Positions 1 to 7,573 of a DNA stretch of 11,034 nt are shown one piece after another. The notes beneath the pieces are model-generated. The model ran no database searches. It was not told the DNA's origin and worked only from the letters and a program-made list of their open reading frames with translations. Numbering within the stretch: position 1 is the stretch's first letter; every line of letters starts with the position of its first letter. A program made the position numbers and the translations under genes. Origin of the DNA: Flavobacteriaceae bacterium (GTDB lineage Bacteria > Bacteroidota > Bacteroidia > Flavobacteriales > Flavobacteriaceae); the NCBI GenBank assembly GCA_947482805.1, contig CANKLK010000064.1, positions 1 to 11,034 of the forward strand, read 5' to 3'.

Positions 1-2930
1 CCAAAGCGCGGTCCAAGTGCTTTGAAATTTGGCTTAATTTGCTTTACTAAAACCCCCGAAGCGTCGTCCAAAAGTTCGATTTCTTTCACGTTTACTTCAG
101 CTTTTATTAGGTCTGAAACTGCCTCAATTTCAGCACGCTGATTTTCGTCAAGTATAGGAATCATAACCTTTTGCAAAGGTTGCCGCACCTTTATCATTTC
201 CTTTTTTCGAAGTGATAAAACCAGTGACGAAACAATTTGCGCTTTCATCATTTTACTTTCAAGCGATTTATCAACAAAGTTTTCAACCGAAATCGGAAAT
301 TTTGCCAAATGAACGCTGGTAAATTCCTCACTATTAGATGTATTAACTAAATCACGATAAAGTATATCCATAAAGAACGGAGCGATTGGCGCCGATAGTT
401 TTGCCACAGTTATCAAACATGTATACAGGGTTTGGTAAGCAGCAATTTTATCTTTTTCATATTCGCCTTTCCAAAATCGTCGCCTGCACAAACGAACGTA
501 CCAGTTACTTAAATTTTCCTGAACAAAATCAGAAATAGCTCGAGCTGCTTTTGTTGGTTCGTAATCGGAGTAAGCTTCATCAACTACTTTTATCAAGGTA
601 TGTAATTCTGATAAAATCCAACGATCAATTTCTGGCCTTTCTTCTAGTGGAATTTCCGCTTCTTCATATTTAAATCCATCAATGTTAGCATATAACGAGA
701 AAAAAGAATACGTATTGTATAATGTTCCGAAGAATTTACGACGCACCTCAGCAACCCCTTCAATATCAAATTTTAAGTTATCCCAAGGATTTGCATTCGA
801 AATCATATACCAACGAGTGGCATCGGGACCATATTCTGCTAATGTTGTAAATGGATCGACGGCGTTTCCTAAACGTTTGGACATTTTTTGCCCATTTTTG
901 TCAAGTACTAAACCGTTTGAGACTACATTTTTATAGGCAATTTTATCAAAAACCAGCGTTCCAATAGCATGCAAAGTATAGAACCAACCACGAGTTTGGT
1001 CAACACCTTCCGCAATAAAATCGGCTGGGAAGTCTTTGTTCTCGTCAATCTTTTCTTTGTTCTCAAACGGATAATGCCATTGAGCATAAGGCATTGCGCC
1101 TGAATCGAACCAAACGTCAATCAAGTCCGCTTCGCGTTTCATTGGTTTTCCGGAAGCAGAAACTAACGTAATTGCATCAACAACATTTTTATGGAGATCA
1201 ACCAAGTCATAATTTTCTTCACTCATGTTTCCTATTTCAAAACCTTTGAAAGGATTGGCTGATTGGAAACCTGCTGCAATAGCTTTTTCAATAGCATTGT
1301 ATAGTTCTTCAACAGAACCAATCAGTACTTCTTCGGTTCCGTCTTCGGTTCTCCAGATTGGTAATGGAATTCCCCAATACCTTGAACGCGATAAATTCCA
1401 GTCGTTGGCATTTTTCAACCAGTTTCCGAAACGGCCTTCGCCGGTTGCTTTTGGTTTCCAGTTGATGGTTTCGTTTAGATCGAACATTCGGTCTTTGACT
1501 TCGGTTACTTTGATAAACCAAGAATCTAACGGATAATATAATAATGGCTCATCGGTTCTCCAACTGTGTGGGTAACTGTGAACGTATTTCTCTACTTTGA
1601 ATGCTTTATTTTCTTCTTTTAGCTGAATGGCTATTTCAACATCAGCGGAACGTTCCGGTGCAGTTCCGGCATCGTAATACTCATTCTTTACGTATTTACC
1701 AGATAAATCTCCTAATCCTTGAATGAATTTACCTTGTAAATCAACTAAAGGTCCTGGATTTCCATTGGCATCCAAAACCAGCATTGGAGGTACTTCTGGT
1801 TTAGCTTCTTTGGCCACTTTTGCATCATCGGCACCAAAAGTTGGCGCGGTATGCACAATTCCAGTTCCGTCTTCCGTAGTTACGAAATCTCCCAAAATTA
1901 CCCTAAAGGCATTTTCCGGATTTTGATAGGGCAATACCAATGGCATTAATTGCTCATAACGAATTCCGACTAAGGCTGCACCTTTAAATTCGGTTAAAAT
2001 TTTATATGGAATTTGTTTATCGTTCGCTTTGAAATTTTCAAAATCAGAGGTTTCTTCACTTGCAAAAAATCCTTTACCGAATTGTTTACCGACTAAGTTT
2101 TTAGCCAAAATAACCTTTACCGGAATGAAAGTATATTGATTAAACGTTTCTACCAAAACATAATCTATTTTTGGCCCAACGGTCAATGCGGTGTTACTCG
2201 GAAGTGTCCATGGCGTGGTCGTCCAGGCTAAAATGTGAACTTCTCCAAACCCTTGTAAAAAGCTTGGTAACGTTTCTGAAAACGTTTTGAATTGCGCTAC
2301 AACAGTTGTATCCGTAACGTCTCTGTAACTTCCCGGTTGGTTTACTTCGTGAGAAGACAAACCTGTTCCGGCTTTTGGAGAATAGGGTTGAATTGTGTAG
2401 CCTTTGTAAAGTAAGTCCTTTTCGTAAATTTGTTTCAATAACCACCAAACCGATTCCATGTATTTGGATTTGTAGGTTACATATGGATTTTTCATATCGA
2501 CCCAATAGCCCATTTTTTCGGTCAGGTCATTCCACACATCAGTATATCGCATAACGGTGCGTTTACAAGCCTCATTGTATTCTTCTATGGAAATTGTTTT
2601 TCCGATGTCTTCTTTGGTGATGCCCAATTCTTTTTCGGTACCTAATTCTACTGGCAAACCGTGCGTATCCCAACCTGCTTTACGCTTAACTTGGAATCCT
2701 TTTTGAGTTTTATAACGACAGAAAATATCTTTAATAGCACGCGCCATTACATGGTGAATTCCGGGTAACCCATTGGCTGATGGTGGCCCTTCAAAAAATA
2801 CATACGGTGTAGCGCCTTCGCGAGAGGTTACGCTTTGCTCAAAGATGTTGTTTTCTTTCCAAAAATCAAGAACATCAGAGGCCACTTTTGGCAAATCAAG
2901 TCCTTTATATTCAGTAAACTTAGTACTCAT
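1..2930 (-). CDS. ileS: Isoleucyl-tRNA synthetase, type 2 (3'-truncated by window edge)
   Basis: Class I aminoacyl-tRNA synthetase that charges tRNA-Ile with isoleucine in the cytoplasm and edits misactivated valine. The ATG at 2928-2930 opens a frame of 976 codons that runs off the left edge; by family length about 150-180 C-terminal residues are missing. Visible landmarks: the HIGH-motif region PPSANGLPGIHH ending at residue 60, GWDTHGLPVE around residue 87, the threonine-rich editing segment WTTTPWTLPSNTAL at 236-249, GTGIVHTAPTFG of the editing domain from 355, VWFDSG near 607, and KMSKR at 682-686. WDTHGLPVE and the LPGIHH context place it with the type 2 (eukaryote-like) enzymes rather than the E. 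coli type 1. The HIGH motif reads G57-I58-H59-H60, so first and third residues are swapped relative to HXGH. It lies downstream of recO with its own likely promoter. No T-box leader is visible. Identification is secure. Confidence 0.97.
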   Translation of the reverse strand, partial: MSTKFTEYKGLDLPKVASDVLDFWKENNIFEQSVTSREGATPYVFFEGPPSANGLPGIHHVMARAIKDIFCRYKTQKGFQVKRKAGWDTHGLPVELGTEKELGITKEDIGKTISIEEYNEACKRTVMRYTDVWNDLTEKMGYWVDMKNPYVTYKSKYMESVWWLLKQIYEKDLLYKGYTIQPYSPKAGTGLSSHEVNQPGSYRDVTDTTVVAQFKTFSETLPSFLQGFGEVHILAWTTTPWTLPSNTALTVGPKIDYVLVETFNQYTFIPVKVILAKNLVGKQFGKGFFASEETSDFENFKANDKQIPYKILTEFKGAALVGIRYEQLMPLVLPYQNPENAFRVILGDFVTTEDGTGIVHTAPTFGADDAKVAKEAKPEVPPMLVLDANGNPGPLVDLQGKFIQGLGDLSGKYVKNEYYDAGTAPERSADVEIAIQLKEENKAFKVEKYVHSYPHSWRTDEPLLYYPLDSWFIKVTEVKDRMFDLNETINWKPKATGEGRFGNWLKNANDWNLSRSRYWGIPLPIWRTEDGTEEVLIGSVEELYNAIEKAIAAGFQSANPFKGFEIGNMSEENYDLVDLHKNVVDAITLVSASGKPMKREADLIDVWFDSGAMPYAQWHYPFENKEKIDENKDFPADFIAEGVDQTRGWFYTLHAIGTLVFDKIAYKNVVSNGLVLDKNGQKMSKRLGNAVDPFTTLAEYGPDATRWYMISNANPWDNLKFDIEGVAEVRRKFFGTLYNTYSFFSLYANIDGFKYEEAEIPLEERPEIDRWILSELHTLIKVVDEAYSDYEPTKAARAISDFVQENLSNWYVRLCRRRFWKGEYEKDKIAAYQTLYTCLITVAKLSAPIAPFFMDILYRDLVNTSNSEEFTSVHLAKFPISVENFVDKSLESKMMKAQIVSSLVLSLRKKEMIKVRQPLQKVMIPILDENQRAEIEAVSDLIKAEVNVKEIELLDDASGVLVKQIKPNFKALGPRF

Positions 2931-2957
2931 TTTTGTCGTTTTCTTTAATCAAGTCTG

Positions 2958-2965
2958 CGAAAGTA
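2958..2965 (-). promoter_or_regulatory. Putative ileS -7 promoter box (TACTTTCG)
   Basis: Read on the minus strand this is TACTTTCG, one mismatch from the Bacteroidota -7 consensus TAnnTTTG. It lies 27 bases before the ileS ATG, giving a predicted leader of about 20 bases, too short for a riboswitch or T-box. No clear -33 TTTG is seen at the expected distance. That position is occupied by the heptamer repeat array at 2975-3009. Confidence 0.5.
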
Positions 2966-2974
2966 AGGAATTTT

Positions 2975-3009
2975 GAGAAAAGAGAATAGAAAATAGAGAA
3001 AAGAGAATA
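2975..3009. repeat. Heptanucleotide tandem repeat array upstream of ileS
   Basis: Five uninterrupted 7-base units on the plus strand: GAGAAAA (2975), GAGAATA (2982), GAAAATA (2989), GAGAAAA (2996) and GAGAATA (3003). A 15-base direct repeat, GAGAAAAGAGAATAG, results at 2975-2989 and 2996-3010. The array lies between the recO stop and the ileS -7 box, starting 10 bases upstream of the box, where the -33 element would be. It is purine-rich on one strand and non-coding. Confidence 0.8.
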
Positions 3010-3015
3010 GACTTT

Positions 3016-3056
3016 TACTAAAAATTTAAGAAAGATGAATGCTTTTCTTAATTTTT
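3016..3056 (-). terminator. Possible weak recO terminator hairpin
   Basis: The arms at 3020-3034 and 3042-3056 are complementary apart from one or two single-base bulges, closing a loop of about seven bases. On the minus strand the second arm ends in a run of T (complement of 3020-3024). The stem is almost all A-T and the distal arm overlaps the recO stop codon, so termination would be partial at best. It could separate recO from the ileS promoter. Confidence 0.35.
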
Positions 3057-3768
3057 AAGCGAAAACTTCTTTTAAAACCTCAAGTGATTTTGGTTTTTTG
3101 AAACCATCGAGATGAAAGGTGTAATAATCGAGAAGGATTTTGAGAAGGATTTGTCTTTCGATACTGGCAAATACTTTTTGGTTGCTGTCAAATTTTAAGT
3201 CGATTAGTTTTTTGAACAGAAACGTTTCGTGTTCAGAAAGGCAATTGGTTCCCTGAAAGGATGTAAAGTTTCCTTCTTTGCAATCAAAAAATTTAAAAAC
3301 ACTTTCAGAATTGTCAGGATAAAAGCCAAAAAACTTGGTCATCTCCAACATTAGAATCAAATGGAAATTCGCCATTTCATCATGCGCATCGAGCCAAAGC
3401 AAAGCCGATTCGAGAAAATTGAACAGGTTTTCGTTTTTTTCTTCTTCGTGTATGCTGTGATGGATGATTTCGGAAAGAAACATCACTATGGTACTTTTGA
3501 CAATATCGGTGGAAATAGTCTGATACCCGTGTGCGAGTTTTATTTCTTTGAAATGCTCAAGCGTTCCTTTGTTTTTGTGATTGGCTTCGATTTCAAGCAA
3601 AGACAATGGTTGAAAATAGGCGATTTTTTGATTGGATTTTTTTGCCGCAAAAGCATTGGGCACAAAATAACTTTTTAAACCATCAGACTGTGTCAGACAT
3701 TTAACTATCAGACTTTTTTCCTGATATTTTAAAGAAGAAATTACGATGGCTTTGGTTTTTACAAGCAA
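3055..3768 (-). CDS. recO: DNA repair protein RecO
   Basis: RecO helps RecF and RecR load RecA onto SSB-coated single-stranded DNA during gap repair, and anneals complementary strands. The product is 237 residues, normal for the family (about 230-250). The opening residues MLVKTKAIVISSLKYQEKSL match the RecO N-terminal OB-fold start (a KAIV strand followed by a small loop and the LIVKCLT strand). The rest is the alpha-helical C-terminal domain. The few cysteines do not form a clear CxxC zinc pair. The start is TTG at 3766-3768: there is an in-frame TAA at 3790-3792, no ATG or GTG lies between, and the first internal methionine would remove the OB fold. The gene follows porZ by 35 bases, so it is probably co-transcribed with it, and precedes ileS. 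The porZ-recO gap is filled by 7-bp repeats. Confidence 0.9.
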   Translation of the reverse strand: MLVKTKAIVISSLKYQEKSLIVKCLTQSDGLKSYFVPNAFAAKKSNQKIAYFQPLSLLEIEANHKNKGTLEHFKEIKLAHGYQTISTDIVKSTIVMFLSEIIHHSIHEEEKNENLFNFLESALLWLDAHDEMANFHLILMLEMTKFFGFYPDNSESVFKFFDCKEGNFTSFQGTNCLSEHETFLFKKLIDLKFDSNQKVFASIERQILLKILLDYYTFHLDGFKKPKSLEVLKEVFA

Positions 3769-3773
3769 AAGAA

Positions 3774-3808
3774 GGTACGATTTACGAAGTTAGAAGTACG
3801 AAGTTACC
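3774..3808. repeat. Heptanucleotide tandem repeat array between porZ and recO
   Basis: Five degenerate 7-base units on the plus strand: GGTACGA (3774), TTTACGA (3781), AGTTAGA (3788), AGTACGA (3795) and AGTTACC (3802). The consensus is near AGTACGA. The array spans nearly the whole porZ-recO gap. Its last unit contains the porZ stop codon (TAA on the minus strand, 3804-3806), and it ends five bases before the recO TTG start. Confidence 0.65.
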
Positions 3809-6086
3809 GAATTATCATCACTTTCTTAACGGCAGTTTCGGAAGCATCTTCGGCTGCGATGAAAATCATATAGACTCCTGAAGCTACATTGTATTTTCCA
3901 AAAGCTTTGGTATCCCATTCAACCGTTCCGCCTTCGGAAGTGGTTTCATAGACTAAATTACCTTCGATGTCGGTGATTTTGATATTGGCTTTGGAAATTA
4001 ATCCGGCTATTTTTACTGTTCCCACAAATTCAGGACGAACCGGATTTGGAAATACGTATACTGCATTTAAATTATCTGCTGGTTTTGTTGCTGTACCTTG
4101 AAAGGAAACCATTCCTTTATCAGTAGCAAAGAAAATTTCTCCTGTGACCGCATTGATATCTATATCGTTTATAACATTACTTGGCAAAGGGGAATTGTCC
4201 TTAGTAAAATGATAAATCGTTTCCTGACCATTAGAAGAAAAAAGAAAAACACCTGAATCGGCTGTTCCTATCCATTTTTGATTTGAACCATTGACGGCTA
4301 TATCGGTAATAAATTGTTCGAATAAAAGTTCTTGTGCCAAACCATCTTCCAGAATAATAATTGGATTGGCTTTCATTTGTTCGTCATTATTGTAGCTTCC
4401 GGTGCTTGGCAATATCCTTAATCCTCTATTAGTTCCTATCCAAACCTGATTTCTATTATCTACCGCAATGGCCCTAACATCCTGAGATGGGAGATTTCCT
4501 AAGTCGACACCTTCCGATAATTTTTTAAATCCAATATTTGAATTTTCATTAAAAGCAACAACGCCATTTTTATAAGAGGCAATCCATTTTGTCCCGCTTT
4601 TATCGATGGCTATTTTACAAAAATCGTTACTTGCATAATCGGTTAAAATTGTTTGCATATCAAAAGTTGCCCATGTCCCATTTGATTTTAAAACATGCAG
4701 TCCGCGTTGCTCCCTACTTTGGGTCACCCATAAATTACCAGACTTATCATATGCGGTGCTGTTAATCCTTGGCGCTCCTCCTTCCATTGTACTGTTTGCT
4801 GCATTATATAAAGTTGTTGGAATATCGCTTACTATTTTTATGAGTCCGTCATTATAGGAAGCAATGCAAAGCTCATTTTCATCGTTAGGGTTTACAGAAA
4901 TCCTAACAAGGGCTTTGGCACCTAATAAATCGCTATAAGGAATATTACGCCAGCCGTTACTTTCATTAAATTTGCTAATCCCAAAGGAAGGCGGGCCCAT
5001 AGAGGGAATATAAGTGAATGGGTTATAGAAAATATCATACCCTCCATAAACAGCCCATAAGTAGGAAGAGGAACTATTTATAGAAAACATATTATTCATG
5101 TTCGGACCGTTAGGCATAATAAATTCAAAATTGGTTGGAGAACTAATGGGAGAAGAAACTATCCCGTTTTCATTTGTTCCGATGTAAATCATTTCATTAG
5201 CAACGCTTGCACAAGTAAAGGTTACCGGAATTGAAGTTATTTGTGCGTTTTGGATATGAATTATTTGACTTAATGAAGTGTTGTAAATAAACACATGGCT
5301 CGAAGAAGTGACAACTAAATAATTTGAAGTGGCACGAATATCAAGTCCGGGTTGTCCAATAGTTCCAAATTCGTCGAAAAAGAAACCATTGTATTTATAT
5401 ACTTTATTGTTGGCATTTAATACTATTAGTTGATTATTAAATGTCACTATTCCATTCCAAAAACCGCCGTCAAAAAGCTGCCATTGAGCAAAATCAATCA
5501 AATTTGGATTTGTAATAGCCGCTTTTCTGATTCCGTAAAATTGTGTTACCGCAAATAGATCACCATTATAAATTGCTGTTTGATAGACTTTTATTTCTTG
5601 GCCGGCCGGACCTATAAAATAAGTATCACCAAATTCTAAGGTTGCCAATTTATATTGCACTATACCAAAATCACAGGATACGTAAACAATACCATCGTAT
5701 TCCATAAAGTGATTTACTCTTTTGATATTAGAAGGAATATTTTTATTGATGATATCCACAACATTTAACATGCTTCCGTCGGCATCATTAATTATAATCA
5801 TCAATCCGTCTTCATAACCAACAATTGTTTTATTGAAAGTATCGCTGTGATAAATAGCAGAAATTGTTTGACCCGATAGTCCATCAATCGTGTTTATGGA
5901 TTTGATATCGTTAGTCGCTAGGTTTTTGGTAAACATAGCATTTTCTGCTGCTGCATAAATTTTGTTGTTTGATTCGGAAATATCTTTGATTTGATTATAC
6001 GAAAAATAACCTTTCCAATTTTGAAATGGCTGTGATACGCAAATTTGAAAAAAAAGAAATAAAACCCCGAAAAAGTACTTTTTCAT
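3804..6086 (-). CDS. porZ: Type IX secretion system component PorZ-like (double beta-propeller, T9SS CTD)
   Basis: Predicted 760-residue secreted protein matching PorZ, a surface component of the T9SS attachment complex that in Porphyromonas gingivalis works with the PorU sortase and binds the anionic LPS used to anchor cargo. P. gingivalis PorZ is of similar length (about 776). Residues 1-19 form a signal peptide (MKKYFFG, a hydrophobic stretch, then CVSQ) with no lipobox. Two-component-regulator-type propeller blades follow, clearest as KWIASYKNGVVAF (about 501), VWIGTNRGLRI (548), KWIGTADSGVFLF (604) and IFFATDKGMVSF (651). From about 674 a T9SS-type C-terminal domain runs from VFPNPVRP through VASGVYMIFI to the end, KKVMIIR. 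I chose ATG 6084-6086. A longer frame starts at TTG 6105-6107, but that TTG is the end of the -7 promoter box. The neighbour is recO, an arrangement I recall from other Flavobacteria. An ordinary T9SS cargo propeller protein is the alternative. Confidence 0.82.
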   Translation of the reverse strand: MKKYFFGVLFLFFQICVSQPFQNWKGYFSYNQIKDISESNNKIYAAAENAMFTKNLATNDIKSINTIDGLSGQTISAIYHSDTFNKTIVGYEDGLMIIINDADGSMLNVVDIINKNIPSNIKRVNHFMEYDGIVYVSCDFGIVQYKLATLEFGDTYFIGPAGQEIKVYQTAIYNGDLFAVTQFYGIRKAAITNPNLIDFAQWQLFDGGFWNGIVTFNNQLIVLNANNKVYKYNGFFFDEFGTIGQPGLDIRATSNYLVVTSSSHVFIYNTSLSQIIHIQNAQITSIPVTFTCASVANEMIYIGTNENGIVSSPISSPTNFEFIMPNGPNMNNMFSINSSSSYLWAVYGGYDIFYNPFTYIPSMGPPSFGISKFNESNGWRNIPYSDLLGAKALVRISVNPNDENELCIASYNDGLIKIVSDIPTTLYNAANSTMEGGAPRINSTAYDKSGNLWVTQSREQRGLHVLKSNGTWATFDMQTILTDYASNDFCKIAIDKSGTKWIASYKNGVVAFNENSNIGFKKLSEGVDLGNLPSQDVRAIAVDNRNQVWIGTNRGLRILPSTGSYNNDEQMKANPIIILEDGLAQELLFEQFITDIAVNGSNQKWIGTADSGVFLFSSNGQETIYHFTKDNSPLPSNVINDIDINAVTGEIFFATDKGMVSFQGTATKPADNLNAVYVFPNPVRPEFVGTVKIAGLISKANIKITDIEGNLVYETTSEGGTVEWDTKAFGKYNVASGVYMIFIAAEDASETAVKKVMIIR

Positions 6087-6104
6087 CTGAAAAGAATTAG
6101 CATA

Positions 6105-6112
6105 CAAATATA
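6105..6112 (-). promoter_or_regulatory. porZ -7 promoter box (TATATTTG)
   Basis: Minus-strand TATATTTG is an exact match to the Bacteroidota TAnnTTTG box. It lies 18 bases before the porZ ATG at 6086, so the expected transcript start is about 6097-6100 and the leader is only about 11-14 bases. Its TTG is the start of the longer alternative reading frame, which would not be transcribed from this promoter. No obvious -33 TTTG is seen. Confidence 0.65.
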
Positions 6113-6151
6113 GTATAAACGTAAAAATTATCTAATTGTTGTTTTGTAAAC

Positions 6152-6180
6152 AAAAAATGCCATCATTTCTGATGGCATTT
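6152..6180 (-). terminator. Rho-independent terminator of gdhA
   Basis: A perfect 11-bp stem is formed by AAATGCCATCA (6155-6165) and TGATGGCATTT (6170-6180). On the minus strand the loop is GAAA (a GNRA tetraloop), and the stem runs into a six-T tract (complement of 6152-6157). It begins 26 bases past the gdhA stop codon and lies upstream of the porZ promoter, so it separates the two transcripts. Confidence 0.9.
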
Positions 6181-6206
6181 CAAGGGTTTTTGGTCGGTTT
6201 ATTAAA

Positions 6207-7550
6207 TTATACTATTCCTTGTGCTAACATGGCATCGGCTACTTTTACGAAACCGGCAATATTTGCTCCTTTTACGTAATCAGTATATCCTGTTGAATCG
6301 GTACCATATTTTACACAAGCTTCATGGATGTTTGCCATGATATTTTTCAATCGTTGGTCAACTTCGTCCGATGTCCAGCTTAAACGCAAAGAGTTTTGCG
6401 ACATTTCAAGACCTGAAGTTGCCACTCCACCGGCGTTTGATGCTTTTCCTGGAGCGAATAGAATTTTGGCTTTTAAGAATTCGGTAACTGCTTCTGGAGT
6501 TGAAGGCATGTTTGCTCCTTCAGCTACACAGACACATCCATTCGCAATAAGTGCTTTTGCTTCGTCACCATTCAATTCATTTTGCGTAGCACATGGTAAA
6601 GCAATATCACATTTCACTTCCCATGGGCGTTTTCCTGCTACGAATTTTGCAGAAGGATATTTAGCTACGTAATCAGAAATTCTTCCGTAGTTTACATTTT
6701 TGATTTCCATGATGTAAGCCAATTTTTCAGGATTGATACCATCGGCATCATAAATATATCCAGATGAGTCAGACGCAGTAACTACTTTCCCTCCTAATTC
6801 AGTTGCTTTTTCTATTGCATATTGTGCTACGTTTCCAGAACCAGAAACGACAACGGTTTTCCCATCAAAGCTTTGTCCTTTTGTTGCCAACATATTTTGA
6901 GCGAAGTAAACATCGCCATAACCTGTGGCTTCCGGACGGATTAATGAACCTCCGAAGGTGATTCCTTTTCCGGTTAAAACTCCGGTAAACTCGTTTCTTA
7001 ATCTTTTATATTGACCGAACATATAGCCTACTTCTCTTCCTCCAACACCAATATCTCCTGCAGGAACATCGGTATCAGCCCCAATATGTTTTGCTAATTC
7101 CGTCATAAAAGCTTGACAGAATTTCATGATTTCGACATCCGATTTCCCTTTTGGATCAAAATCAGAACCGCCCTTTCCACCGCCCATTGGCAATGTTGTT
7201 AAACTGTTTTTGAATGTTTGTTCGAAGGCTAAGAATTTCAAGATACTCAAGTTTACAGAAGGGTGAAAACGAATTCCTCCTTTGTATGGTCCGATAGCAG
7301 AATTCATTTGGATTCTGTAACCGCGGTTTACTTGTGTATTTCCCGCATCATCGATCCAACATACGCGGAACATGATTACTCTTTCTGGCTCAACCATTCT
7401 CTCCAAAAGCATTTTGTTTTGGTATTTTTTATTTTGTTCAATAAAGGGAATTACTGTTTCAGCAACTTCCATAACTGCTTGCATAAATTCTGGTTCATGA
7501 CCATTTCTTTTTGCAACTAAGTCCATAAATGAGTTAATACTTTGTGACAT
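6207..7550 (-). CDS. gdhA: NADP-specific glutamate dehydrogenase
   Basis: Cytoplasmic hexameric enzyme that reversibly aminates 2-oxoglutarate to glutamate with NADPH, a route of ammonium assimilation. The 447 residues match the E. coli-type 50-kDa class in full. Visible: K90 in GPYKGG, K114 in QTFKNSL, PMGGGKGGSDFDPKGKSD with the catalytic lysine at K126, DVPAGDIGVGGREVG with the catalytic aspartate at D166, the Rossmann loop GSGNVA at 237-242, and ASDSSGY at 259-265, which is the E. coli pattern and supports NADP rather than NAD. The ATG at 7548-7550 is used. The gene has its own -7 box at 7597-7604, palindromes in the leader and a strong terminator, so it is probably monocistronic. It is transcribed divergently from the barrel gene at 7814. 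Assignment is secure; cofactor preference is inferred from the motif. Confidence 0.97.
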   Translation of the reverse strand: MSQSINSFMDLVAKRNGHEPEFMQAVMEVAETVIPFIEQNKKYQNKMLLERMVEPERVIMFRVCWIDDAGNTQVNRGYRIQMNSAIGPYKGGIRFHPSVNLSILKFLAFEQTFKNSLTTLPMGGGKGGSDFDPKGKSDVEIMKFCQAFMTELAKHIGADTDVPAGDIGVGGREVGYMFGQYKRLRNEFTGVLTGKGITFGGSLIRPEATGYGDVYFAQNMLATKGQSFDGKTVVVSGSGNVAQYAIEKATELGGKVVTASDSSGYIYDADGINPEKLAYIMEIKNVNYGRISDYVAKYPSAKFVAGKRPWEVKCDIALPCATQNELNGDEAKALIANGCVCVAEGANMPSTPEAVTEFLKAKILFAPGKASNAGGVATSGLEMSQNSLRLSWTSDEVDQRLKNIMANIHEACVKYGTDSTGYTDYVKGANIAGFVKVADAMLAQGIV

Positions 7551-7551
7551 A

Positions 7552-7563
7552 AATTAGCTAATT
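7552..7563. repeat. 12-bp palindrome next to the gdhA start codon
   Basis: AATTAGCTAATT is a perfect palindrome one base upstream of the gdhA ATG. Its centre is 22 bp from the centre of the palindrome at 7574-7585, so the two face the same side of the helix. It could be a second operator half-site or act in the mRNA leader. In such AT-rich DNA, chance is also possible. Confidence 0.4.
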
Positions 7564-7573
7564 AATATTTTAA

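Noticed and set aside
1225..1536. 103-codon plus-strand frame inside ileS, and similar antisense frames at 682-936, 1723-1926 and 2773-2976
   Set aside because: All are mirror frames of the conserved ileS coding sequence, with no own promoter or start context.
2194..2505. 103-codon minus-strand frame overlapping ileS in another frame, as a possible sign of frameshift
   Set aside because: The ileS frame from 2930 is continuous with its motifs on both sides (WTTTPWTLP at 236 and GTGIVHTAP at 355), so there is no frameshift.
2931..3054. T-box or other riboswitch upstream of ileS
   Set aside because: The predicted leader is only about 20 bases and holds no specifier or antiterminator structure; T-boxes belong mainly to Firmicutes and Actinobacteria.
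3361..3678. 105-codon plus-strand frame inside recO
   Set aside because: It is antisense to a well-supported gene and its residues reflect the recO codons; no family resemblance.
3016..3808. recO bracketed by repeats as a possible mobile unit
   Set aside because: The two arrays differ in sequence, there is no transposase or terminal inverted repeat, and recO is a conserved core gene in its expected context.
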